In this document: piece after piece, positions 33,283 through 42,184 of the stretch
Position numbering within the stretch: position 1 is the stretch's first letter
Layout: each line of letters begins with the position of its first letter
NCBI GenBank assembly: GCA_018673255.1
Contig: JABHDC010000163.1
Coordinates: 1 to 50,793 of the forward strand
Direction: 5' to 3'
Origin: Gemmatimonadota bacterium
Lineage (GTDB): Bacteria; Latescibacterota; UBA2968; UBA8231
DNA length: 50,793 nt
Position numbers and translations under genes: made by a program
The notes under the pieces: generated by a model
What the model saw: the letters and a program-made list of their open reading frames with translations, nothing else
What the model was told of the DNA's origin: nothing
The model's database searches: none

Positions 33283-34287
33283 TCAGTAGAAACTACTGCG
33301 TCGCAACGCCATATCATCAGGAAAAGGGTAGAAGGTCCCCCACAGCAGCGCACCGACGATCATCACAGCCAGATACCAGAGCAGTAGACGACGTCCAAAA
33401 ACCGCGCCCAGGGTTCCCAACGTGTGGAACTTCGTCGCCGGGCCCGCAATGAAGAACGCCAGGGCGGCGCCGGGCGTCATGCCCATTTGAATCATGATCT
33501 CGACGATGGGGATCGTGCCACCGCCACACGCATAAAGCGGGACGCCGAGCATCACCGCTGCGGGCACCGACCAGGCTGATCCGGCCCCAAGAACAGCACG
33601 GACGAATTCCGGCGACAGCAGGGCAGCCGAAAGAGAGGCGATCAGGATCCCGATACTGAACCATTTGGAGATAAAGGCCAGGTCCTTGAGAAACCGGCGC
33701 CCCAGATCCGTCCAGCCCGACGCAGGCAGGGCAACACCGGAGCCGCCCGACACGGCCGGGTAGGCATCGGGACGAGGCAGGATTCTGTCAGCCAGCTGGC
33801 CGTGCTGCTGCAGCAACTGAGTCCCGAAACCAGCCACGAGCCCGATCGACAGGGCTGTCAGCGTTCGAGCCACTGCCATATCAGGACCCAGCGCGCCATA
33901 GGTATAGGTGAACAGGGCCGGATTCATGAGGGGCGACGCGAAGAGAAATGCCATCACAGGCGCAGCAATCACACCCGATTGCAGCACTCGCGCCGCCACG
34001 GGGATCGCGGCAAATGTGCACAGTGGCGATACCAGGCCAAGGAGGGTGGCGCCAATCACAGAGCCTGCACGATGTTTCTTGAGCAGAAGATCGAGTCGCG
34101 CGCGGGGCAGCAGGTGCGAAGCCAGAGCCGAGCAGACTGCACCGGCCAGCACCCAGTACCACAACTCGGCTGCCAGTTCGAAAAACTGGATGCCCACCTC
34201 TCCTGTATAGGTCCCGGCCAGTTCGTCACGACACCAATCGGCGGCGTAGTAGAGAGAGTAGGACGGCGACAACAGGAACTCGAGCAC
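33283..34287 (-). CDS. Permease of the ArsP/UPF0718 (DUF318) type
   Basis: About 334 residues with eight or so membrane segments. Two halves each carry a membrane-embedded motif: SPLCTFAAIPVAARVLQSG with FASPLMNP, and VPLYACGGGTIPIVEIMIQMG with FIAGPATK. Related permeases export organoarsenicals or metal ions. The CxCG of classical ArsP_1 is replaced by CTFAA in the first half, so the substrate may differ. The frame is open upstream to 34380, but a promoter-like sequence lies inside that extension, so GTG at 34287 is preferred; no Shine-Dalgarno decides it. It heads the permease-HEAT-hisGDB run. Confidence 0.8.
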   Translation of the reverse strand: MLEFLLSPSYSLYYAADWCRDELAGTYTGEVGIQFFELAAELWYWVLAGAVCSALASHLLPRARLDLLLKKHRAGSVIGATLLGLVSPLCTFAAIPVAARVLQSGVIAAPVMAFLFASPLMNPALFTYTYGALGPDMAVARTLTALSIGLVAGFGTQLLQQHGQLADRILPRPDAYPAVSGGSGVALPASGWTDLGRRFLKDLAFISKWFSIGILIASLSAALLSPEFVRAVLGAGSAWSVPAAVMLGVPLYACGGGTIPIVEIMIQMGMTPGAALAFFIAGPATKFHTLGTLGAVFGRRLLLWYLAVMIVGALLWGTFYPFPDDMALRRSSFY

Positions 34288-34347
34288 AGGGCAGGCGTCG
34301 ACTCGGAAAGGGTTGCGGCAGGGGAAGTTACGACCTGCCTGAGAGGT

Positions 34348-34376
34348 AGTGTAGACGCCCGCAAAGTCTTTGACAA
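34348..34376 (-). promoter_or_regulatory. Candidate promoter for the permease-HEAT-his operon
   Basis: On the minus strand TTGTCA (34376-34371), a 17-nt spacer and TACACT (34353-34348). The matches are 5 of 6 and 4 of 6. Transcription would begin near 34341. It lies in the gap to the divergent TPR gene at 34463. Confidence 0.5.
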
Positions 34377-34462
34377 CCAACTGGCGTCGCAGTAGGTTGA
34401 GCGATCTTTCGCCGTCGAGTACCGGACCGCATCCGATCCACGCTCAGGACCCCTCAAAGGCT

Positions 34463-35557
34463 ATGAATTCTACAATCCGCACGACCCTTGCCGGCGCTGT
34501 GTTGGCGCTGGCGACCTTGCAGCTCAGTCACGCCGAAACGCCGACCGAAGCGATCAGTCACTACCGGTCCGGGTACGAATTGCTGCAGGCCAAGGACTTC
34601 CGCAATGCTGCCATCGAGCTGGAGCACGCTGTTCAGATCGACTCGACCTATGGGGACGCACTCTATGCCCTGGGCATGGCACACGCGTCGCTGCAGGACT
34701 ACGACAAGTCTGCCACCGCACTGGAAGGTGCGCTGAGACACGGCACGAGTCGACAGGAGTTGGCCCAGCGGATCCCGCGTCTGCTCGGCGATCTCTACTT
34801 CAAGGCTGCGCTGAAGTCCCGCAAGCAGCGACGGTATGGCGAAGCGATCGACCGGTTCAGCCAGTCTCTGATCTATCGTCAGGGCAATGCGCAAGCCTAC
34901 TTCAGCATTGGTACCTGTCATCTACAGCTGCGGCAGCGCGACAAAGCGCGTACCGCTTTCGAGGCAGCGATCAAGGCGGATGCGAAATACAAGTGGCCCT
35001 ACGTCTCACTGGGCAACATCCACCGACGAGCCGGCGAATTCGCACAGGCGAAGAAGATGTATCAGATGGCCATCTCGCTGGATGGCCAGTTTGCCGAAGC
35101 CTTCGAGGGTCTGGCTCATGTCCAGATCGCCTCTGACGATCTGGACGGCGCCGTAGAAACTTTGCGTAAGGCCGTGGCCATCAACGACGACTTTGTTGAG
35201 GGGTTTGTCCTGATCGGCACGGCCCTCAATCAATTGGGCCGTCACGGCGAAGCGATTGCTCCCCTGCAGCGGGCGGTAACGCTGGAGAGCAAGAACGCGG
35301 ACGCCCACTATCGGCTGGCCGAGTCTCACCTGGGTGTGGGCAGCCTCCGTGACGCCGTCATCAGCGGCAAGCGGGCCGTCGGCCTGCAACGTGACTTCCA
35401 TGCCGCTGAGGTCATCCTCGCCGATGCGCACTACAAGCTGGGTCAAATGGATGAGGCACGTCGGCTCTATACGGCAGCCAGCACGGACAGCCGCTTCAAG
35501 GATTACTGCCAGCATCAACTGGAGGAGATGGATCGCCCGGTTGTAGAGGGCGAGTAG
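34463..35557 (+). CDS. Exported TPR-repeat protein
   Basis: A 364-residue protein with a signal peptide (cleavage near SHA at 24) and about eight tetratricopeptide repeats covering nearly all the rest, for example AIELEHAVQIDSTYGDALYA, AYFSIGTCHLQLRQRDKART and AIAPLQRAVTLESKNADAHY. Such helical solenoids hold protein complexes together, here in the periplasm or at the outer membrane. ATG at 34463 is chosen because the signal peptide begins there; the Shine-Dalgarno is weak. rdgB starts 20 nt downstream. The partner is unknown. Confidence 0.88.
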   Translation: MNSTIRTTLAGAVLALATLQLSHAETPTEAISHYRSGYELLQAKDFRNAAIELEHAVQIDSTYGDALYALGMAHASLQDYDKSATALEGALRHGTSRQELAQRIPRLLGDLYFKAALKSRKQRRYGEAIDRFSQSLIYRQGNAQAYFSIGTCHLQLRQRDKARTAFEAAIKADAKYKWPYVSLGNIHRRAGEFAQAKKMYQMAISLDGQFAEAFEGLAHVQIASDDLDGAVETLRKAVAINDDFVEGFVLIGTALNQLGRHGEAIAPLQRAVTLESKNADAHYRLAESHLGVGSLRDAVISGKRAVGLQRDFHAAEVILADAHYKLGQMDEARRLYTAASTDSRFKDYCQHQLEEMDRPVVEGE

Positions 35558-35577
35558 ATTTCCGGGCAGCTGCGGGC

Positions 35578-36183
35578 ATGGCATTGTTGATCGCCACGGG
35601 CAATGCGGGCAAACTGGCCGAGTTCCGCCGCCTGCTGCGTGATATCGAGATCGTGGGAGCCGCCGATGTCGGCCTCGGAGATCTGAAGGTCTCTGAAGAT
35701 GGCGACTGTTTCCGGGACAATGCCCTGCTGAAGGCACGGGCCTACGCACAGGCCGCCGGCTGCATGGCCGTGGCTGATGACTCCGGTCTCGAGGTGGATG
35801 CACTGGATGGTGAACCCGGTGTCCAATCAGCCAGATTCGGTGGCCCAGGTCTGACGGATGCCGATCGCTGTCAACTGCTCATAGAGCGCCTTCAGGACCT
35901 TCCCACCGCTGCCCGGACCGCCCGATTCCGCTGTCACCTGATCGCCACGACGCCCGATGGCGTGCTCCAGGTCGAAGCAACCGGCACCTGCGAGGGACAG
36001 ATCACCACCCAGCTGCAGGGCGACGGCGGGTTCGGCTACGATCCCGTGTTTCTGGTGCCCAACCTGCAGGCCACCCTGGCCCAGATCGCACCAGAAGAGA
36101 AGAACCGGATCAGCCATCGCGGTCAGGCGATTGGCGCGTTGCGGGCCCCTCTGCTGGCCGCCTTCCCGGAGTTGGCGCACTGA
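35578..36183 (+). CDS. rdgB: Non-canonical purine NTP pyrophosphatase RdgB/HAM1
   Basis: A 201-residue cytoplasmic house-cleaning enzyme that hydrolyses ITP, dITP and XTP to monophosphates. Family motifs: LIATGNAGKLAEFRRLL at the start, ADDSGLEVDALDGEPGVQSA, GFGYDPVFLVP and ISHRGQAIGAL near the end. Length and fold are ordinary. It follows the TPR gene by 20 nt and precedes a two-gene ABC exporter. Confidence 0.95.
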   Translation: MALLIATGNAGKLAEFRRLLRDIEIVGAADVGLGDLKVSEDGDCFRDNALLKARAYAQAAGCMAVADDSGLEVDALDGEPGVQSARFGGPGLTDADRCQLLIERLQDLPTAARTARFRCHLIATTPDGVLQVEATGTCEGQITTQLQGDGGFGYDPVFLVPNLQATLAQIAPEEKNRISHRGQAIGALRAPLLAAFPELAH

Positions 36184-36235
36184 TCTGAGCACCGGGCCCG
36201 CTTGACCTGGTGTGCTGCGTCGTTTCCTTCCAACC

Positions 36236-37981
36236 ATGTTCGGACCCTTCCAACGATACGCGGCCCCCTACCGCCGACGCATGACGGCAGGCGTGATCGC
36301 CATCGCCATTGCCCAGGCTGCCGCAGCGCTGATCCCTCGTGAGCTAGGTCAGGCGATCGACGCGCTGGGAGAGTCCCTCGGCGACGGAACACTGCCCGCC
36401 GTGGCTGCAAATGTGCGTCATGTGCTGGGTCTGGCACTCCTGGTCGCTCTCGGCGGCTACAGCATGCGCCGCCTCCTGGGATCGGCTTCGACGCGGATCG
36501 AATACGACATCCGGACCACCTACTTCGACCATCTGTTGTCGCTGCCCCTGTCGTTCTATCAGACCCAGCGGACCGGCGACCTGATGGCACGCGCGACAAA
36601 TGACCTCAACGCCGTACGGATCTTCTTCACCTATGGCGTCCGGGGGATCGTCGAGACGGCTCTCATCTTCATCTTCTCCATCACGATGATGTGCCTCGTC
36701 GACTGGAAGTTGTCCCTGCTCGTGCTCACGCCGCTACCATTGATGAGTCTCTTCATCGTCCGTATGGCCGCCCTCGTGCACACACGCTTCAAGGCGATCC
36801 AGGAATACTTCGGCGAGATGAGCAACTTCATCCAGGAGAGTGTTTCCGGAATCCGCGTCGTGAAGGCCTTCGTTCAAGGCCCGGCGCAGACCGAGCAGTT
36901 TGAGGCACTCAACGCCGAGTATCTGCACCGCAACAGCGAGCTCATCCGTACCCGCGCCGTCTATCGACCCCTGTCCTTCCTCATCGCCTCTCTCGGCCTC
37001 GGACTCAACCTCTGGCTAGGCGGGCGGGCCGTGATTGATGGCGATCTCAGTATCGGCGAATTCGTCGCCTTCAATGCCTATCTCACGCTCCTGATCCGAC
37101 CGATCTCTTACATGGGCTGGGTCATCGATCGCTTCCAGCGTTCCCTGGTCTCGATGCGACGGATCAACGAGATCCTGAGTATTGCCCCGGATATCGCAGA
37201 TGCAGATTCCGTGGATGAATCGTCGGGCGCCCCGCCGCGGGGGAAACTGGAATTCCGCGGCGTGAGCTTCGCCTACGATGGCATGGAAGCACTGGGTGGG
37301 ATCGATCTCACCATCCCCGCGGGATCGACACTGGGCATCATCGGGCGTGTTGGCACCGGCAAGACGACACTGGCTCGCCTGATTCCGCGACTGATCGAGG
37401 CCACCGAAGGTGTCGTTCTGCTCGATGACCGGCCACTGGCACAGTGGCCGCTGGCCGAACTGCGCCAACACATCGGCTACGTCGCACAGTCGCCCTTCCT
37501 GTTCTCCACCACAGTGGCCACCAACATCTCTTACGGTCGAGCCACAGCTGACGATGAACAGATTCGTCAGGCCGCACTGGAGGCACAGGTTGGCGAAGAC
37601 ATCGAAGGCTTCGAGCAGGGCTACCAGACCGTTGTCGGAGAGCGGGGCGTCACACTATCGGGCGGCCAGAAGCAACGCACGACGCTGGCACGGGCCCTCC
37701 TGCGACGACCCAGTATCCTCATCCTCGATGACGCACTCTCTGCCGTCGACACCCACACCGAGGAGGCGATCCTCGGCCACCTGGGCCGCATCATGGCCGA
37801 GCGCACGACCATCCTGATCGCCCATCGGATCTCGACACTGAGGGATGCTGACCACATCATCGTGCTGGATGAGGGGCGCATCCTCGAGCAGGGCACACAC
37901 GCCGAACTGGTCGCCCAGGACGGCCTCTACGCAGATCTGGCCCGGCGCCAGGAATTGGCGGCCGAGTTGGAGAGCTTGTGA
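36236..37981 (+). CDS. ABC exporter half-transporter with degenerate catalytic site (MdlA/BmrC-like)
   Basis: A 581-residue fused membrane and ATPase subunit. Six helices span about 15-305. The nucleotide domain has Walker A GRVGTGKTT and signature LSGGQKQR. Walker B is ILILDDALSAVD, where Asp replaces the catalytic Glu, the hallmark of the inactive-site half in heterodimeric exporters such as TM287/288 or BmrCD. The partner overlaps its stop by 4 nt. Substrates of such pairs are drugs, lipids or peptides and cannot be predicted. ATG at 36236 is preferred; a GTG at 36212 would add eight residues. Confidence 0.92.
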   Translation: MFGPFQRYAAPYRRRMTAGVIAIAIAQAAAALIPRELGQAIDALGESLGDGTLPAVAANVRHVLGLALLVALGGYSMRRLLGSASTRIEYDIRTTYFDHLLSLPLSFYQTQRTGDLMARATNDLNAVRIFFTYGVRGIVETALIFIFSITMMCLVDWKLSLLVLTPLPLMSLFIVRMAALVHTRFKAIQEYFGEMSNFIQESVSGIRVVKAFVQGPAQTEQFEALNAEYLHRNSELIRTRAVYRPLSFLIASLGLGLNLWLGGRAVIDGDLSIGEFVAFNAYLTLLIRPISYMGWVIDRFQRSLVSMRRINEILSIAPDIADADSVDESSGAPPRGKLEFRGVSFAYDGMEALGGIDLTIPAGSTLGIIGRVGTGKTTLARLIPRLIEATEGVVLLDDRPLAQWPLAELRQHIGYVAQSPFLFSTTVATNISYGRATADDEQIRQAALEAQVGEDIEGFEQGYQTVVGERGVTLSGGQKQRTTLARALLRRPSILILDDALSAVDTHTEEAILGHLGRIMAERTTILIAHRISTLRDADHIIVLDEGRILEQGTHAELVAQDGLYADLARRQELAAELESL

Positions 37982-39771
37982 GCCAGGCCACCGAAGAAGA
38001 GATCGAGGAACGCCCATTCCAACTGGGTCTGACGCTGCGCCTGGTCAACTACCTGCGCCAGTACAAGGGCCGTGTGGGCATCTCGCTGGTGTTGATCCTG
38101 ATCTCCGCCATCGCCAGTCAGGTGGGGCCTCGCCTGACACAGATCGGTGTCGATGAGCATATCCTGGTCGGCGATCTGGACGGACTCTACTCCCTGATCG
38201 GGATCTACTTCCTCAGCATCATCGTGCAGTATGTCGCCCAGTACGGGCAGACGCGGGTGACGGAGATGACGGGGCAGTATGTCATGCGTGATCTGCGTCA
38301 GGAGATCTTCGTCCACCTGCAGCGCCTGCCACTGCGCTACTTCGATCGCACGCCCGTGGGCCGCACGATGACCCGCACGACAAACGACGTGGATGCCCTC
38401 AACGAGTTCTTCACCGAGGGCGTCGTCTCCGTCTTCATGGACCTGTTCACCCTGATTGCCATTGTGGCATTCATGGCGGATATGGACTGGCAGTTGACGC
38501 TGGCATCATGCACGGTCATCCCGATTCTGGCTGTGGCCACCTTCTACCTGCAAAACAGGGCGATGGGGGCGTATCGCGAATTGCGTCGTCGCCTGGCACG
38601 ACTCAATGCCTATCTGCAGGAGAACATCACGGGGATCGAGGTTGTGCAGCTGTTCGGTCGACAGCAAAAGAACCTGTCAGAATTCGACGACGAACACCTG
38701 CCCTACCGGCACGCCGAGGATCGTGAGATCCATTATTATGCCGTCTTCTTTCCCTTCACGGAATTCATTGGTACCGTCGGCATGGCCGTCGTCGTCTGGT
38801 ATGGCGCCGGCTGGGTCCTGGAACAGCGTATCGATCTGGGCGTGCTGGTCGCCTTCCTGCAATACGTTCGCCGGTTCTTCCGGCCCATCATGGATATTTC
38901 TGACCGATACGCCCTGTTGCAGAGCGCCATGGCGGCGTCTGAGCGCATCTTCCAGCTCCTGGACACGCCGGCCGAGTCAGCGGGGGGACAGCTGACACAG
39001 CCGGTCGTCGGCAGCACAGAGGCCGCGATCGAATTCGATCACGTCTTCTTCAAGTATGATCCGCAAGGGACCGACTGGATTCTGGAGGATGTCAGCTTCC
39101 GCGTCTCCAGCACCCACTCGCTGGCCCTGGTGGGCGCCACGGGCTCGGGGAAGACGACGATCGTCAATCTGCTGTGTCGCTTCTACGAAGTGCAGGAAGG
39201 CGTCGTGAAAGTAGATGGCGTGGACGTCAGGCAGTGGGACCTGCACGCACTGCGCCGCCGCATCGGCATCGTGCAGCAGGACGTCTTCCTGTTCACGGGT
39301 GACATCGCCGGAAACATCCGCCTGGGCGAGGACTCGATTGATACCGAGCGCGTCGAGCGTGTGGCGGCCTACGTGAATGCCGACCGCTTCATCCACCGAT
39401 TGCCCGGTGGTTACCAGCAACCGGTTGCAGAAGGCGGATCCAGCCTGTCCTCAGGCCAGCGGCAATTGCTCTCTTTTGCGCGAGCCCTGGCCTTCGATCC
39501 GCAGATCCTCGTCCTGGACGAGGCGACTTCAAGCATCGACACCGAAACTGAGCAACTGATCCAGGACGCGATTTCGCGCCTGATGCGGGAACGGACATCC
39601 GTCGTCATCGCCCACCGGCTGTCCACGATCCGCAATGCGGACCACATCCTCGTCCTTCACCATGGCCAGGTGCGAGAACAGGGGCGGCACGAAGAGCTTG
39701 TTCGCCAGGGCGGCATCTATGCCCGCCTTCACCGACTTCACTACGGGGCCGGTGCCGATACGACGAAATGA
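37978..39771 (+). CDS. ABC exporter half-transporter with intact catalytic site (MdlB/BmrD-like)
   Basis: A 597-residue partner of the preceding gene, starting with GTG in a GTGA overlap. The membrane domain spans about 25-320. The ATPase domain has Walker A GATGSGKTT, signature LSSGQRQLLSFARAL and Walker B ILVLDEATSSID with the catalytic Glu in place. In the heterodimer the sites are unequal, one consensus and one degenerate. The stop codon TGA is the first half of TGATCA; the complementary half is the stop of the opposite-strand 30-codon gene, so the two genes abut with no spacer. Confidence 0.93.
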   Translation: MSQATEEEIEERPFQLGLTLRLVNYLRQYKGRVGISLVLILISAIASQVGPRLTQIGVDEHILVGDLDGLYSLIGIYFLSIIVQYVAQYGQTRVTEMTGQYVMRDLRQEIFVHLQRLPLRYFDRTPVGRTMTRTTNDVDALNEFFTEGVVSVFMDLFTLIAIVAFMADMDWQLTLASCTVIPILAVATFYLQNRAMGAYRELRRRLARLNAYLQENITGIEVVQLFGRQQKNLSEFDDEHLPYRHAEDREIHYYAVFFPFTEFIGTVGMAVVVWYGAGWVLEQRIDLGVLVAFLQYVRRFFRPIMDISDRYALLQSAMAASERIFQLLDTPAESAGGQLTQPVVGSTEAAIEFDHVFFKYDPQGTDWILEDVSFRVSSTHSLALVGATGSGKTTIVNLLCRFYEVQEGVVKVDGVDVRQWDLHALRRRIGIVQQDVFLFTGDIAGNIRLGEDSIDTERVERVAAYVNADRFIHRLPGGYQQPVAEGGSSLSSGQRQLLSFARALAFDPQILVLDEATSSIDTETEQLIQDAISRLMRERTSVVIAHRLSTIRNADHILVLHHGQVREQGRHEELVRQGGIYARLHRLHYGAGADTTK

Positions 39772-39864
39772 TCAGCCCTCGTCAGCGGCCGCTTCGAGCA
39801 GTGAACTGAAGAGCCACAGGCCGGTGGCCAGGCCAATGAACAATCCCAGCAGGAAGCGGATCAC
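39772..39864 (-). CDS. 30-residue single-pass membrane peptide
   Basis: A GTG start overlapping the upstream coiled-coil gene stop as GTGA (39861-39864) gives IRFLLGLFIGLATGLWLFSS followed by LLEAAADEG. One hydrophobic helix with small residues (G, A) spaced as in helix-packing motifs is followed by an acidic tail. The 4-nt coupling, the clean membrane helix and the positive N-terminus support it being real. It is the third gene after the YtxH-type and coiled-coil genes. No family recognised; it could anchor the coiled-coil partner. Confidence 0.55.
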   Translation of the reverse strand: MIRFLLGLFIGLATGLWLFSSLLEAAADEG

Positions 39865-40202
39865 GGCGCTGTCGCTCCGCCGGCACCATCGGCCGCACGA
39901 TCACCATTGGCAAAACCAGCCTGCATGATATCGCGCAACTGCCCCTCATGCATTCGCGCCTCGGCCTTGAGGCCATCGAGGCGCTCCTTGAGTGTCAGCA
40001 ACTGGTGATCTCCTTCAAATTCGCCCGCTTGCAGTCGACGATACATCTCTTCACCCAACTCGGCGTAGGTCGCCCGCAGCCGGCGTCGGGTGGCCGCCAT
40101 ATCTGCCCGGACCCCAAGGGCGTGGCCGATGACTTTGCCGCGCTCGGCAACATCAGCCAGTCTTTCACGCAGACCGTCAGCTATTTGCTTCTTCGTCGGC
40201 AT
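39861..40202 (-). CDS. Small coiled-coil protein
   Basis: A 113-residue soluble, strongly helical protein with heptad-like charge patterns (ATRRRLRATYAELGEEMYRR; LLTLKERLDGLKAEARMHEG). No signal peptide or known motif. It resembles the coiled-coil partners often found beside YtxH or phage-shock-type membrane proteins, but I cannot assign a family. The start overlaps the YtxH-type gene by 26 nt, and it is followed by the 30-residue membrane peptide. Confidence 0.8.
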   Translation of the reverse strand: MPTKKQIADGLRERLADVAERGKVIGHALGVRADMAATRRRLRATYAELGEEMYRRLQAGEFEGDHQLLTLKERLDGLKAEARMHEGQLRDIMQAGFANGDRAADGAGGATAP

Positions 40203-40431
40203 CTTCCACGTCCTCTTGGCGGTGCACCATCAGGTCCTCTACGCGTTCCACAACCTGGTCACGTGTCTCTTCGGCCCGACGGGCCAGTTTGCGCCGTGTG
40301 ATATCGCCACGGTGGGGTGCAGCCAGGATACCGAGCGCAGCACCCAGCACGATTCCTGCCAGGCAGCCGAGCAGGAAGCCGGTGAGGGACGAGCCGGTGT
40401 CGCGATTGGCATAATGCCGTATGTAGGGCAT
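40177..40431 (-). CDS. YtxH-domain membrane protein
   Basis: An 84-residue protein with one glycine-rich membrane helix (about 16-38, LTGFLLGCLAGIVLGAALGI). The YtxH hallmark follows: APHRGDITRRKLARRAEE, then an amphipathic acidic tail. Such proteins are linked to general stress in Bacillus. The Shine-Dalgarno AGGAG lies 6 nt before the ATG. A weak -35/-10 pair, TTGCGA with TACAAC at 16 nt, may lie in the 253-nt divergent gap shared with the IMP dehydrogenase gene (40432-40684). That gap shows nothing else clear. Confidence 0.82.
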   Translation of the reverse strand: MPYIRHYANRDTGSSLTGFLLGCLAGIVLGAALGILAAPHRGDITRRKLARRAEETRDQVVERVEDLMVHRQEDVEDADEEANS

Positions 40432-40684
40432 GGTGAGCTCCTTATGTCCCCGATATGGGGGTGCACGGGAATTGGCGCTGTAGAAAGTATGCGCTCGACT
40501 GCGTTGAATAAAGGCGATTCACGTTGTAGGTTCTGTGACCTATCTCGCAAAGGACGTAATCAGCCTGCGGTGCCCCAAGAAGTCGGCCGTTATCTGGCCA
40601 TCCAGCCCTGTTCGCCCCACCTCACCCCTGACGGTCGCCCAATCTGTGCGCGCTGGCAGGGGTCTCTTGTAAGGACGAGCCACC

Positions 40685-42166
40685 ATGGCGAAAGTTCTCG
40701 ACGTCCCCTCGCACAGCCTCCGAGAATTCCGCATTCTACCGGGTTTCACACCACCGGATGGCAACGCACTCAACGTTGATCTGTCGACACGCCTGTGCCG
40801 ACGAGGTGATGGCTACCTCAAGTTGCACTCACCATTCCTGACGGCCGCCATGCAGGCCGTGACAGGTGTGGATATGGCGATCGCCATCGCGCAGCTTGGC
40901 GGTATCGGGATCCTGCCCGTGAGCCAGACCATCGAGGACCAGGCCGACAAAATCGGTCGAGTCAAGCGCTTCAAGGCCGGCTTCCAGACCTCCCTGACCA
41001 CGCTGTCACCCCGCCATACGATCGCCCATATCATCCAGATCATGGACGAGATGGGGTATTCGACCTTTCCCGTCACCGATACCGGCGAATTCAACGGCAA
41101 GTTGCTCGGCGTCATCACAGACAAAGACTTCGACGTGCGGCGGGATCACGCCTGCACCGTGCAGGAGCGCATGCGGACCGACGTCAATCATGGCGTCAAT
41201 CTTCAGGATCTGAAGGCCGCCAACCAACTGATGATCAAGTTTGGTCGCGGCTTCCTGCCTATCGTCGATGACGATGGCATGCTCGTATCGGCGGTCTTCA
41301 AGAAAGATCTCGACAAACACCTCCAGCATCCGAATGAGTCGATTGACTTGAAGAAGCGACTGCTGGTGGGCGCTGCCGTATCGACACATCCGGAAGACCG
41401 CGAACGGGTCCAGTGCCTGGTCGAGCAGGAAGCGGACGTCCTCGTCATCGATGCGTCCGACGGGCACACACACTATCAGCGGCAGATGATCGAGTGGATC
41501 AAGAGCAACTACGAGATCCCTGTCATCGGTGGAAATGTGGTGACAGCTCGCGCCTTCGAGTTTCTGGTTGAGGCTGGTGTGGACGCGGTGAAGGTCGGCA
41601 TGGGCATCGGCTCCGGTTGCACCACCCAGGAAGTGAAGGCCACCGGCCGGGGCCAGGGGTCGACCCTGCTGGATATCGGACCCGCCCGCGACCGCCACGC
41701 TGACAGCACTGGCGTCTACATCCCGATCACCGCCGATGGCGGCATCAGTGGTCCTGCAGACATGTCCGTCGCCCTGGCCCTGGGTGCTGACGCACTGATG
41801 ATGGGCAATTTCTTCGCCCGCTACACTGAATCAGCCGGCAATCTGATGCGGAATGCCGCTGGCGAGATCGTCAAGGAATACTGGATGGAAGGCAGCGCCA
41901 AGGCGAGCAATCATCGGCGCTACTCCCAGCTGAAAGACCTCTTCTTCGAGGAGGGCATCACCGGTTATGTGCCGCATCTGGGCTCGATCTTCGACAAACT
42001 GCCCGTGGTGCTGCAGATCCTGCGTTCGACCATGGCCACTGCCGGTTGTCGCTCGATTGAAGAGTTGCACACGCAGGCCGTGCTCGAAAAGCAATCACCG
42101 ACGGCTTTGCGCGATTCAGATATACACGACATGGTTGCGGCCAATATTGACCAGCAGATCCTCTGA
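40685..42166 (+). CDS. guaB: IMP dehydrogenase-family protein with CBS domains
   Basis: A 493-residue (beta/alpha)8 enzyme with two CBS domains inserted at about 105-215. It would oxidise IMP to XMP in GMP synthesis. The catalytic loop reads GMGIGSGCTTQ, with Cys312 present but Gly instead of the usual Ile before it (SGC rather than SIC) and Gln for Arg after TT. The later flap region reads EYWMEGSAKASNHRRY instead of YRGMGS. This belongs to a divergent IMPDH group, so activity is likely but not certain. The next gene follows after 18 nt. Confidence 0.85.
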   Translation: MAKVLDVPSHSLREFRILPGFTPPDGNALNVDLSTRLCRRGDGYLKLHSPFLTAAMQAVTGVDMAIAIAQLGGIGILPVSQTIEDQADKIGRVKRFKAGFQTSLTTLSPRHTIAHIIQIMDEMGYSTFPVTDTGEFNGKLLGVITDKDFDVRRDHACTVQERMRTDVNHGVNLQDLKAANQLMIKFGRGFLPIVDDDGMLVSAVFKKDLDKHLQHPNESIDLKKRLLVGAAVSTHPEDRERVQCLVEQEADVLVIDASDGHTHYQRQMIEWIKSNYEIPVIGGNVVTARAFEFLVEAGVDAVKVGMGIGSGCTTQEVKATGRGQGSTLLDIGPARDRHADSTGVYIPITADGGISGPADMSVALALGADALMMGNFFARYTESAGNLMRNAAGEIVKEYWMEGSAKASNHRRYSQLKDLFFEEGITGYVPHLGSIFDKLPVVLQILRSTMATAGCRSIEELHTQAVLEKQSPTALRDSDIHDMVAANIDQQIL

Positions 42167-42184
42167 CCCCGGGCTGGCTCGCCC

